DNA from: Bryum argenteum
Taxonomy: Eukaryota > Streptophyta > Bryopsida > Bryales > Bryaceae
NCBI GenBank assembly: GCA_037043015.1
Contig: CM073322.1
Coordinates: 24,146,364 to 24,210,363, forward strand
Direction of reading: 5' to 3'
Length of the DNA: 64,000 nt
How positions within the stretch are numbered: the stretch's first letter is position 1; each line of letters begins with the position of its first letter. The translations under genes were made by a program, and so were the position numbers. A model generated the notes under the pieces. It saw nothing but the letters and a program-made list of their open reading frames with translations, had not been told where the DNA came from and ran no database searches. Below, piece by piece: positions 1 to 11,206 of the stretch.

Positions 1-1970
1 TGTCGCACTCATCCCGAGAACTTGCCAGGTACAAACTTTTCTTTATTTCCATAGTTAAGCATACGGAGTAGTTGCCATATCAATATTCAACGTTAAGAAA
101 GGGAAGTATTGGACGCCAAAATTTCCATCGTGGCATCTTAATGGTACTGAAATATGGAATCTTTCTAGAATTTCAGGTCAAGTATTAGCTTTTTGTTGTG
201 CCAGAATTGTTTCGGTACATGCTGAAACAAATGTTGTATGAGGCAGGGGTGAGGAAGGATGGATCCAGTTGTCACTATTTTCATAAACCTTCCATGGCCT
301 ACACCACCGGAACACGCAAGAGGCGAAAGATCCAAACTGACGACGTTCCAGATGGAGGTCCTGATGTCCGCTGGCACAAAACTGGAAAAACTCGGCCTGT
401 CACTCAGGTTCGTGCCCTTTGCATTCTCCCATCCTTTTGAGATACAAAGAGTAAACAAAACATTCAAATCACAAAATATATCACCTTATTCATCATAATA
501 AGTCACTTGCACTTCGAGATGTCACAATGAAACTTTCACTTCTTGAAAATGTCACTGGAAGGAATGGTTTATTTTTAAGAACACTGAATATCTAATTAGT
601 GTGTAAGCTAATGCTGAATACACTAACATCAACGCTTTGTAACATTATGGCTTGCCATCTGTGTGGCTTTTTCAGAACGGGAAGGTCTTGGGGCATAAGA
701 AGATCATGGTTCTGTACAGAGCCACGGGGAAGAAGTCGAAGAATCTTAAAACGAACTGGGTGATGCATCAGTATCACTTGGGTGGCAATGAGGAGGAAAC
801 AGACGGAGAGCTCGTCGTGTGCAAGGTCTTCTTTCAGAAGGCGCCTCGCAGCTGCCCAAGCCGCAAACCAGGAGCTGCAGCAGCGGATGAGGAGGAATGT
901 GAGCCATCCGAAAGTGACATTGGTTTCCAGGAGCCAACAGCCGGGCTGAGCGGTGATTCGCCTTCCGCGTCCGTGGTGACCCGAGGGTTACCTCCTCCAC
1001 CTACTCCCAAAGCTTATACTGGCTCCCGCACTGCCAAGCAACTCTACGCCGAGCCAACCGAATCCATTTCGGAGATTTTCGACCCTTCTGCTCTTGCCAC
1101 ACAGTCCAAGCAGAAACAGAAGGCAGCCTTCGTAAGTACTACATCTCTTTTCTTAAGAATGATGACAATGGCTTGTTCCAATTCCACTCATTTGTGACCT
1201 TTCACAGGTACAGGAGCGAGTTGGTGTCGATATGAATCAGGTACCGGCTGGTTACGAAACTCATGCACTTGGAGCAGGGCTGGGAACTCCTCTCTACGGA
1301 GAGAAGCAAGTTGCACACACGAACGGAGTATTGGGAGGTCATATATCATGTGAGGGAGAAGCCGAGTCTTACCACACCGAGTCTTACCACACTGTGAATC
1401 TTAATGACGAGCATCAGTCGTGGCAAGACGATCCCTACGCTATGCTAGATGACCCTGCTCTTACAGAGCTTCTGTGTGATGAGCATCTCAACGGTGATCC
1501 ATTAGTGGAGGTTTGTCCCGATCCTCTATGCTGATGCCATCTTCATGCTTTCCTTCAGTTGGGAGGATTTTTTTCTCATGGAACCATTGATTGCAAGTGC
1601 AGGATGAAGAGTACCAGGATGTAAACTTCCGGAACCTTTCCTACGACGTGGGGTGCAGCATGGATGGCGAGCCCTTAGGAGGTGACGCAAATGCCGAAGG
1701 CAACCCGATATCAACCCTCGATGGCATTGAACTGGACACTCCTCCCGAGATGATGAGCACTCCTCCTTTGTTGGATACTCCTCTGGAGGTTCGTGCCGAT
1801 CACTTGAGGGGGAGTTTGTATGCCCTAAGTAAGAATGTGAATATAGTCTTGATGGTTTTTTGGGGTGGTTGATGCAGTACCCTGTTGTGACCTCCCAGGA
1901 AGTGAGGGATTGGTGCGACAAGCACCGTGTTGTGGATCTTGACAATACCGATAGCCAGTCGACCACTTGA
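1..1970 (+). CDS. SOG1-like NAC transcription factor, 5' truncated by window
   Basis: Exons read as 1-28, 247-407, 676-1131, 1208-1510, 1603-1788 and 1878-1970 (stop TGA), all GT-AG with phases that join cleanly, giving 408 residues; the N-terminus lies outside the window. The first codons read THPENLPG, then a NAC DNA-binding region with [23 protein letters not shown] and [12 protein letters not shown]. These signatures belong to the NAC subgroup holding SOG1 and SND2. The C-terminal IELDTPPE motif, shortly before SQ dipeptides (TSQE, DSQS), is what I associate with SOG1, the plant DNA-damage master regulator phosphorylated by ATM on SQ sites. The LDTPPE stretch is followed by two more TPP/DTP repeats. 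Only two SQ sites are seen in the tail, fewer than I recall for Arabidopsis SOG1. It should act in the nucleus. An SND2-like NAC is the alternative. Confidence 0.8.
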
Positions 1971-2600
1971 ACTGGTAACTCCCTCTTTTGTGACCGCACC
2001 TTTGTCCACTTCTTGTTACTTTTGGTGAGATCTGAGTATACTGTACCGTTTTGCACTTCTTCCTATTTCTGTTGAGTTGTGAGTAACATCCAGAACTGCT
2101 CTTTGCTTCAGGTTGCTGAGCCACCGAATCAATGATTCAGTGGTCTGATTGTTTTGGAGCGGGTTGAAGAGGGCATTGTGTGATGATGCTCTTGTATGAA
2201 GATACACATACATGCTGATGTTGAGGTCACGAGTTGTGAAGCGTTGGAAAGTGCCTCTCGTTTGGGGTAGAAAATTATCATAGATTTTGCACCAAAAAAA
2301 TCATCTTTTTGTTAGTAAATATGACTTTTTTTTATTTTTATGTAAGATTTTTGGAGCGGATATAGGGCCTTACGTTATTGGCTTTGAACTTATGCAAGTG
2401 GGTATGGTAGCACTCAAAACACTTCTGAAAACAGTGCTTTTTTGTAATTTATTTTTTCACAAAATAGAGGGCTTTGGAAAAAGAAGGTTACATGTAACAT
2501 CCTCTCTACTTTCTTTATGAATACTGTGTCATATAGTAGGAATGTTTTATTTGTTTTAGTGTGGGATGATGCCCTGTTAGTGTCTTGAACTCTGAAGAGC
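1971..2600. other. 3' flank of NAC gene, no gene seen
   Basis: This is the presumed 3' UTR and downstream flank of the NAC gene. Short reading frames here have no family resemblance. The T-rich stretch around 2325-2350 is unremarkable. Confidence 0.6.
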
Positions 2601-2604
2601 TTAA

Positions 2605-2966
2605 CCCTTAAACGCCCTTGGGGTCTGAAATGGGCAGCCCAAAATTGGATCACAGCATCTTTTGGACTTGGGCATCATGAATAGTGCACTTTTTGAACTT
2701 GGGCATTGTGAATGAACCAATCAATGATGAGCTTGCAACCTCCTACAAGGTTATGTACCACCCCAACCTACCTACCATAATCCTTTCAAAACACAAAATC
2801 ACTCATACAAATTGTGATTTGAATTCTACAATTTCACTTTTTCAATACATTAGAAGAAAGTGACCAGTTTGACATCAAAATATAAGTGAAAAGTTGAGTA
2901 CAATGAGAACTACAGGGAAGATTCTGTTGGAATCAAGCCCCTCGGGCTTGCTTGGGCGTTTAAGGG
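2605..2966. mobile_element. piggyBac-like MITE, copy 1 (family M1)
   Basis: A 362-bp non-coding element bounded by inverted CCCTTAAACGCCC and GGGCGTTTAAGGG and flanked on both sides by TTAA. Two more copies lie at 10841-11202 and 48136-48406 with the same ends and interior. A CCC-starting terminus beside a TTAA duplication is the known signature of piggyBac-type elements. No transposase is present, so it would move in trans. A 10-nt hairpin stem lies just inside the right end (2931-2953). Confidence 0.75.
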
Positions 2967-3060
2967 TTAAACACAGTAGAGTGTGGACGAACATTCAATG
3001 TTGCAGTAAAGTAAGTGAAAAAGGAGTGAGTTCTGTTTGTCAAGTTTAGTTTATTTGAAT

Positions 3061-4000
3061 ACAGTAGAGTGGGGTACAGGAATAATTCGAACTGCATTTG
3101 AAGGCAGCTTTTGAAAAAAGTTTGAAATGTGCCCGTATACTCAAAAATGATTGGAATTGCAATCCGTAAAAGGCATTGGAACCACGTGAGTGTTTTACAC
3201 TGTCATTGCAAAAAATTGCTTCTTTTTTGTAAAATTGTTCAAAGAACAACAACTCTACATGTTCCATTCACAATTGACCACTATCACTTAGTGCTTTAAT
3301 TACAATGTTCATGTTCACTTGCAAAATTGATGAGTGCCATAAGTTGTTCTTTAGATACTTACCTCATTTTTGAATGTTCAAATATACTTTCTCCCTCTAA
3401 ACTTTTGAGTTGGAGTAGTTTCGTGATAAATTTCCAATCAACACTTAAGGTGGGAAATTGAACTTTGATTTAAACTCGGCGAGAATGCGAAAAGAACTTG
3501 AGTTTGGCAATGAGCTTATGAAAGTAATCACCCTAACTATATCAAACCATCCTTTAAGTCCTTGTAGGACATTCATAGTGGTGTGAATGGCTTCACAAAG
3601 TTTTGAGAAAAATTGAATAGTCATAAGCACATTCTAAGACATTCCTTCTACCCAAGAAACAAACAAGAAACATATCAATGATTCAATAATCATGAGCTCA
3701 AGTATCAAAAGAACAACTTATGGCACTCCTATCAATTTTGCAAGTGAAAATGAACATTGTAATTGAAGCACTAAGTGATAGTGGTCAATTGTGAATGGAA
3801 CATGTAGAGTTTTAGTTCTTTGAACAATTTTAGAAAAAAGAAGCAATTTTTTGCAATGACAGTATAAAACACTCGCGTGGTTCCAATGCCTTTTACGGAT
3901 TGCAATTCTGATCATTTTTGAGTACACAGGCACACTTCAAACTTTTTCAGAAACTGCCTTCAAATGCAGTTTGAATTATTTCTGTACCCTACTGTACACT
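3061..4000. repeat. Large foldback: ~300-bp inverted arms with ~345-bp spacer
   Basis: The stretch 3061-3356 reappears in reverse complement at about 3701-4000 with few differences, including the interior words GGCATTGGAACCACG and ACATGTTCCATTCACAATTG. Similar peptides in two minus-strand reading frames at 3046-3267 and 3718-3933 reflect this duplication and are not genes. The outer ends share a TACAGTA word. It is probably a foldback transposon derivative; no clear target-site duplication was found. Confidence 0.7.
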
Positions 4001-4189
4001 ATTTGGTGCATCGTTACAAGGGAAGGAGAATATTTTTTATACTTTCAGATTTATGAATGTAAGTATGTTTGGTGTCGTTACTAGGGGAGGAGAATGTTTT
4101 CAGACTTTCAAATTTATGAATGTAAGTATGCTTGTATGCTACGCCAAAAATTATATCTAGTGTTGCAAACAAAAACACTAATTGTCAAC

Positions 4190-4790
4190 AAGGGTAATCT
4201 TATGGCAACTCTAAATGCCAACTACAATACCAATTGTCAACAATTGTAAATGCTAAAGAACATTAGTAAAAAGTAATTGACATTTAGTGTTGGATTTCAA
4301 GCTAAATTAACCCTGGGCTTGGAATCCTCAATGAAATGCTCCAATTCACTCACTTTCTTGTTCTTGGTAACAAATTGAATATGACACAGATCCTCATAGG
4401 TAACACTTTCAGCAGGCTCCATTTCTTTGAGAAGCACTTTTCCACTTCTTTAATCTTCAACTCATATATGTACAAAGCGAGGGATGCCCTATTTGCAAAT
4501 CGCCCTTCCTATCGCTTCAAAAGAAGCATAAAAGTGAATTCGAAGTTGAACCGATCGACTACCAACATTGAATACAAACAACAGAAATTGTTAGCAACGG
4601 TAAACTCATGGCAACTCTAAATGCCAACTACAATACCAATTGTCAACATCCGACCCCATGTCCTTGAGAACCACTTTTTCCGCTTCTTCAATCTTCCACT
4701 CGTGTATGTACAAAGCTGTACAAAGCGAAGAATGTCATATTTGCATATCGCCCTTCTTATCGCTTTAAACGAAGCAGAAAAGAAAATCTT
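4190..4790. repeat. Degenerate direct duplication, about 400 bp apart
   Basis: ATGGCAACTCTAAATGCCAA at 4202-4221 recurs near 4609-4628. The following TTC/CTT-rich segment at 4425-4515 recurs in diverged form at 4665-4765. Short frames inside have no recognisable product. Confidence 0.5.
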
Positions 4791-4799
4791 ATTGTAAAC

Positions 4800-6290
4800 C
4801 CTGAAAAGAAAGAAGAGCTGTAAGCTTTACATTTCAACCAACAACCACCAGGAAAGTGAGAACAAATATGAACGGAGGACCAGGGAAGCAAGTCGCCTCT
4901 ACTGGACCCCTTGCAGGTGGACTCAAGGACTCGAAGGCATTAAACCTTCGTGAGAACCCCTCATTGATGATGAGGATCTGCTCAATGAGATCCCCTCCCC
5001 GTTCGGCATTTCAAAGCTAGGAAAGAACTGAAAATTAAGAAATGCAGAGAATGGGTCCTTACACTAATTGTCCATTACATGACTAATAGTGTTGTGACAT
5101 GATTGAAGTGTATCTAATATTAAAATAATAAAATGACATTCGTTTTTGTTGATTTTTAGGAGCCTGAACGACCGTTCAAAAACAACAATGGTCTTTAATG
5201 GTTGTTCAAGAATATTTGCCTTTTGACTACATATTTTTTATGAAAGGCCGTTCAAAATCAAAGATGTCCTCAACAACCATTCAGAATTATACTTACATGT
5301 TCCCATTGACTACGTTCAAAGGTCAAAAATCATAAAAAAGTAAGATACTATGTGATACTGTCATTTTACGAAATCAAGGTTACAAATACCGTAGTACAAA
5401 CTTTAGAAGCGCTTAATATTGCCTAAGCCAAAACCAAATCGTTTGGTTTATGAACACATGGGGTACATTCACTCCTACAATTTGAGGTAGTTTGCAACGT
5501 TTTTTTCTCAAAAGCTGCTAAAGTCTAGCAACATTGTGGAACTTGCTTAAGCAACGTTTTCAAGTAAATTAGCAACGTTATCGGATCATCAAGCAACGTT
5601 ATTTACAGTCTAATTGAAAACATTGCTTAATTATTTTCTTGAGAATGTTGCTCAAACAAGTTCCAAAACGTTGCTATACTTTAGCAAAGTTTGTAACGTT
5701 GCCTACCCCCTTCTTTGTAGTAGCGAAAAAGGGCGAAGAACTCTAGAAAACACTTAAATTATGTAAATATAAGTTACATTCAAGGGTGGAGAAATCAAAG
5801 AAATTCCTTGATTAAGAGGGTTGAAGAGAGTTTTGTTGATGCTTTTACAACATTTAAAAGACTTAATTTGACATACCAACTCCATTCTTTTCACTCACTT
5901 GTAGCTTTGTATTCCAAAACCTTAGATATTTTTGAGGAGAGTTACTCTTGAGATTTAAGACACCAACATGCTATTCAACAAGAACTTCAACGGACTATTC
6001 ATGCTATTTTGTTTAATCTAGACCAGTTAACGAAAACTTCAATAGACCAACGTGAAACTTTTTAATCCGTAACAAATTCATCGTCAAGATCAAGCCACAA
6101 TTTATTGCTCAGAATGTTAGAAATTGATGCGTCAAAACATTTAAAAATACTATCAACAGACATAATGAAATGTAAAACACTCCCACAAAATGACCTTTTA
6201 AAGTTGAATATAGTAAAATTCATATAGTAAACTTGAATGATGTTGAACCTTTTGACCTAAGTTAAATCTTTCTACCTAAGAACACAATGA
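4800..6290. other. AT-rich intergenic DNA with a small inverted repeat at 5488-5704
   Basis: No gene is supported. CAACGTT words occur repeatedly between 5488 and 5704, and the two halves of that stretch are imperfect reverse complements (GTAGTTTGCAACGTT near the left end, AACGTTGCCTAC near the right), suggesting a decayed MITE. Confidence 0.4.
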
Positions 6291-6299
6291 AGGGTGAAA

Positions 6300-6720
6300 A
6301 GTTACCTCATAGTTCTTGACAATTTTTGAAATTGTAAAAATATTGAAAAATTTGAAGCCTCCTCATGTAAATTTAAAAGGGTACCCTTGTAAAATAGTAA
6401 ACCTTTCAACTCGGCTTTAAAAAGAATTTGAGTACTATTAGTATCATAAACATATTCCAACTTAGAAATTGGAAAATATTAGTAGATGGATTATTTTATG
6501 TTCTAGTTGGGTTTAATAACAAGCAGTTGTGTGACATGATTCTAAAATTGGAAATTTACTTTGCAAATTCTGCCACATACCTTGTATATATTACCACACC
6601 CACACCAAATTATACCTTAAAATTTAATGTTGGACGTGCATCTAGGATGCCCAAAGGTGCATATAGCCATTTTGGCTTTCCTGAAGTGAAGATTTTTATA
6701 ATGAGAGATCAAATTTGTTG
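6300..6720 (+). repeat. Degenerate copy of dispersed repeat R1
   Basis: Words such as CCCTTGTAAAAT...GTAAACCTTT...TTTGAGTA and GGAAATTTACTTTGCAAATTCTGCCACA match, in the same order, the repeat at 9330-9925 and its copies at 25258-26815. No coding potential. Confidence 0.4.
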
Positions 6721-7420
6721 AGTTGAGACTCAAGTTGAGACTTGAGTTTGGACTTAAATTTTTTGTAAGTTGATATAAAAGGTAGAAGGGCATTTGTAGA
6801 GCTATATGGTTGAGTTCTTTCAAGACTTATGAATGTTTGGAGTAAGTAAATGTTTATATGCTTAAAATATTGCATCTGCAATCTAAAGTAAACCTTAAAT
6901 TTGTGAACTTGATTGAATCACAAAGACAAATGACTATGTACCACAACAACTCTTCATGTATTCAAGATTGTTGAAGAAGTCAATTCAATTAAGAAGCAGT
7001 TGGTACAAAGTAAATTAATTTCTCTTGTTTCCATAGAGATATTTTCCAATAATAATTTTCAAGAGTGAAAATTTTTGCATGGTAATTTCACGCATGTAAA
7101 GAAAACGTCATTATGATCTCTATATGGAATATATATGCTTCAATGAACTTGAATAATTTCAAGGCCATAATCTATTATTTTGAGACATTCCACATAAATC
7201 TTCTACAACTTACAACTGTAGAATTTCTATGTATTCCTATATATAAGGATGTGAAAAACATTCCAATGCACCAAGAAACATGTGATATGAATATTTTATG
7301 CAAAAGTCATTAAGACTCAAAGTTTGATTGGAAATCATTGTGAAATTCTAATCAATGATCATTGCGTATATTCCAAAAGTTTCATTAATTCACCCTTCCA
7401 ACCACCACACTAACATGATT

Positions 7421-7497
<77 letters not shown>

Positions 7498-8567
7498 GCA
7501 AAATGACATTTGGTATTCTTTCTATAAAGCTATGTTCAAAGCTAGCCAAAGTGTTTCGACTTAATGCGCCTAAGAAATCCATCACAAGGTGATATAGAAG
7601 TCTTTACTCTCTATGCATTGTCCTCCTCCTTTCTGGAATGGCAATGTTTGCATGGACCTTGCTGGAAAAACCCTTACTTGGGAAAGTTATATACGCTGAA
7701 AGATATGATTCGAGAATCCTCAAATATTTACAAGCAACTCATAGTATTGATTTTTTTTGGTTCCAAAACAATACGTTGCACTAATATAACTAAGAGAAAG
7801 TTTCAAACAATTACCATCAAACGAGCTGCAAAGGAACCGCCATGGTAATTTTGCATGTCTTTCTTTAGTGCGTTAAATGGTTTGGTGAAAGCTCTAGTTT
7901 AGAGTCTCTTCCTTCTTCTGCAATCATGTGTTCTAAGGCATGCACTGCCTTCTTCAAACTTCGCACTTGTGTAAAAAAATAAAAATCAAAAATCAAAATC
8001 AACACCAATAAAGTAAATGACTCTCCAGTCACTTGTACAATTAAAATATTCAACTAAGTTGCAGTGTGTAGAAAAACTTACAACTAGGACAACGCAATGC
8101 CAAGTTCCCTTCACTTTGTTATGTTAGTGTAAAATATTGGGATATGTACGGCAATGTCAAAAGACGGATCGCGTTAGGGTCCCACGTGCATTTATAGTGT
8201 ACATTGATACCATAAAAAGTTAGTAGATGGAATAAAAGAATTGAAATGAAAGAATAAAACACTCACATTTTTGCCTAGTCTTTTCACAAGAGTGCATAAA
8301 GTGCTAAGAGTTTGAGTATTGAAAAAAGTTACTTACATTAATATAATCATCTCATACCTCCATAGATAACGTCAACACTTCAAACCAAACTATCACAAAA
8401 CTAAAAAACTTTGATATTGCACTATTTTGAATTGTTTTTTGAATATTTTGCATATTGACCACATAGTAGGTGTTCTTCTTTTGTGATAAAAGCCCAAACA
8501 TATGGCTAATGTACGGAGTTTTGTGGATTAGTAACGATGAGTATTAAAAACCTTATACTCTAAATAT
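6721..8567. other. AT-rich intergenic DNA, no gene seen apart from a microsatellite
   Basis: Short frames lack family resemblance and intron-exon structure. The (TA)n tract at 7423-7491 is listed separately. Confidence 0.5.
7423..7491. repeat. (TA)n microsatellite, about 34 units
   Basis: An uninterrupted alternating TA tract of about 69 bases. The poly-Ile-Tyr peptides read through it on both strands are artefacts of the repeat. Confidence 0.95.
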
Positions 8568-8969
8568 CCTCAATTCCGTTAAAATGGCGTTATTCTGGTA
8601 AAATGGAGCTTTTTGGGTGCTTAAAATGAAAAAAATAACATTGGTTTTTTATTGAGTTTTTACCGCATTTCAAAAACAACAATGTTATTGAACAGCCGCT
8701 CAGAAATATTGTCCCTTGACTATGTTCAAAAGACAAAAACCATAAATAAATGTGTAATATTATGGAAATTTTGGTGATATTACAGAAATCACTTGATATT
8801 ATGGAGTACATGTGTGATATTAATAAACATGTCATTTTGCACGCATAAATACTTCTCAACTACAGTTCAAAAATATGTAAAATGACACGTTTTAGAATGC
8901 GACCAGAATGGCTCATAGGGGATTTGGCAAAATGGCACAAAGAATACCTCCATTTTAACGGAATTGAGG
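8568..8969. mobile_element. MITE family M2, copy A (longest)
   Basis: The ends are CCTCAATTCCGTTAAAATGG and its reverse complement. The family shares a second internal word TAAAATGG(A/C) about 20 nt in and a GTGATATTA-rich core. Other copies are at 10031-10284, 61568-61800 and 63328-63576. This copy is about 150 bp longer than the others and its interior has diverged. No target-site duplication was resolved and no coding sequence is present. Confidence 0.65.
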
Positions 8970-9329
8970 TTAAATTTAGTTAATTACATCATTTGCAAAT
9001 AGTTTTTAATGGCATTGAATAATTGAGATCTTAGTAACTCACTTTCTTTTATACTAATGACACCTAAAAATAATTCTAGTCAACTTGTAGGAATTAAAGG
9101 TAAAACGCAACCATGACCAACTACCTTGAACTGTTGCCTTATTTGAAGTTTTGAAAGTAAGAATATAGGTTCTTCAAAATTTGAGCTTGTGATGAGCACG
9201 AGGTTCCAATAACACCTCTACTTTGCAAAGTAACTTCCATATAAATAGTTCATAGTAATTTTCATGTTTCTCTCTATAAAAAAAGAAAACCCATCAATAT
9301 TTACATAGGAGAAATTACCTCAACTTGTT

Positions 9330-9925
9330 CTTTAACCCCTAAATTTCCTTGGTGTTTTTTGGGAGCTTGAAAACTCAAAACTGCAATTCTCCACCTCTAA
9401 GCACTCGTGGGGGTGTGGACCAATTTCTTCTCCTTTTTTAAGACTTCCAACCGTAAGATCTTGTACCTAAGAATATGCTTGATTACTCTTCAAAAAATAA
9501 ACCGTTGGATGTTTACCATTTGAGAGATTATAACATTCAAAGTTTGTCTCCTAAGTTTTTTTGGACATTGCGAAGATTGGTTTTGAAATTTTTGGAGGCT
9601 GCCCTTGTAAAATTGATAAACTTTTTGACTTGAGTCACTTTGAAATTTGAGTAGTGATTTAGTAATGAACATGTTTCAAAAAACAAACAAATCAAAAAAG
9701 TTACTTATTTGAGCTGCCCCATCTCGGCTCGCAACCCAAGGATCGTCCTAGAAGACTCAAAAATTGAAATTTGACTTTGCAATTTTTGCCACACCAACTT
9801 TGCAATGTACCTCACACAATCCCAAAAAATATCTCAAAAATATTCATTTTTACCAAGAAACTAAGGCTGCCCAAAACATCAAAAGATCGTTTCAGTTTTT
9901 AAGGAAAGTTAGAGGTTAAGAAATG
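9330..9925 (+). repeat. Dispersed repeat R1, representative copy
   Basis: Starts TTTAACCCCTAAATTTCC and contains CCGTTGGATG, GAGATTATAACATTCAAAG, GGAGGCTGCCCTTGTAAAATTG and GAAATTTGACTTTGCAA. The same words in the same order occur at 25258-26815 as an inverted pair, at 6300-6720, and faintly at 46760-47060. No open frame of meaning was found, so the element class is unknown. Confidence 0.5.
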
Positions 9926-10030
9926 TTTGCGCAATATACATACATGCCAAAGTACATACATGTTCCTGAAGTTTTATAGTGCGCACTATTGTATAATATT
10001 AATAACACTAAATCCTTCAAATCCTTCAAT

Positions 10031-10284
10031 TCCCAATTCCGTTAAAATGGCGTTATGCCGCTAAAATGGCACACCTCAACTTTCCGAATTGTAGTTCAAA
10101 AACCATGTGATATGACAGAATTTGAAGGTGATATTATGGAAAACGAGTGACAATGTATATTGAGGAGTGATATTATTTTCACAAAATGAGATATTACAGA
10201 ATATACCATACCATGTGAGCACATATGTAAGATTTGGTGGGACAAAATGGCACATGACATAGTGCCATTTTAAGAGAATTGAGG
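10031..10284. mobile_element. MITE family M2, copy B
   Basis: About 254 bp with inverted CAATTCCGTTAAAATGGC-type ends and the interior GCCGCTAAAATGGCACACCT. Near-identical in layout to 63328-63576, and to 61568-61800 in the opposite orientation. Confidence 0.75.
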
Positions 10285-10840
10285 TTTTCAACAAACGAAA
10301 CGTTAGAGATATTACTTATAAGCATCATTAGATAAGTCTCAAATATAAAGACAAGTGTATTCTATAAACCACGCAGAAGTTGACAGTTTTTGTTTTTAGT
10401 AACCATATTAATTATTGAGTAGTAAGCCAAAATTTCTTTTGAGCACAATGAAGTTTTGCACGTATGTGCCCAAAACATGATATAGCAATAGAAATAGGAG
10501 ATTATCTATACAAGAGAACACATGGGTAAATTATCTCTAGGGTAAGGAACAATGACATATTATTTCAAAAGAGGGGGAGGAAAAGCATCCCACGACTAAT
10601 TCAAATGTAAAAAGAAGAAGCGACATGTTAGCTCTTATTTATCAAAATGCCAATGAATCTTCTTAATATCACATTAAATATGTTAACACATGTTGCCATT
10701 TAGAGGTGCTTTTGTACTTTTATTCCATTCTTTGCAGATATGTTGTGATTGTTCTCATAATCAATCATATGGATTTTTAGAGACTTGAATTGATAGCTTT
10801 TATTCTCACCTTCTGTGGTGTTCAAGCCTAGTTGTCATAA

Positions 10841-11202
10841 CCCTTAAACGCCCATGGGGTGTAAAACGGGCAACCCAAAATTGGATCACAGCATCTTTTG
10901 GACTTGGGCATCATGAATAGTGCACTTTTTGAACAAGGGCATCATGAATGCACCAATCAATGATGACCTTGCAACCTCCTACACGGTTATGTACAACCCC
11001 AACCTCGCTACCACAATCCTTTCAAAGCACAAAATCACTCATACAAATTGTGATTTGAATTGTAAAATTTCACTTTTTGAATGCATCACAAGAAGGTGAC
11101 CAGTTCGACATCAAAATATAAGTGAAAAGTTGAGAACAGGGAGAGTTACAGAGAAGATTCTGTTGGAAGGTGACCCCTCGGGTCACCTTGGGCGTTTAAG
11201 GG
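10841..11202. mobile_element. piggyBac-like MITE, copy 2 (family M1)
   Basis: 362 bp with the same CCCTTAAACGCCC ends and interior as copy 1. The flanking duplication is ATAA on both sides (10837-10840 and 11203-11206) instead of TTAA, showing that the four flanking bases are target duplication and not part of the element. The subterminal hairpin at 11167-11189 has a different sequence from copy 1 but keeps perfect pairing. Confidence 0.75.
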
Positions 11203-11206
11203 ATAA

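Noticed and set aside
4190..4790. CRISPR-like array from spaced direct repeats
   Set aside because: Only two diverged copies with no regular unit; a plant nuclear context makes CRISPR implausible.
7355..7585. Poly(Ile-Tyr) reading frames on both strands
   Set aside because: They read through a (TA)n microsatellite.
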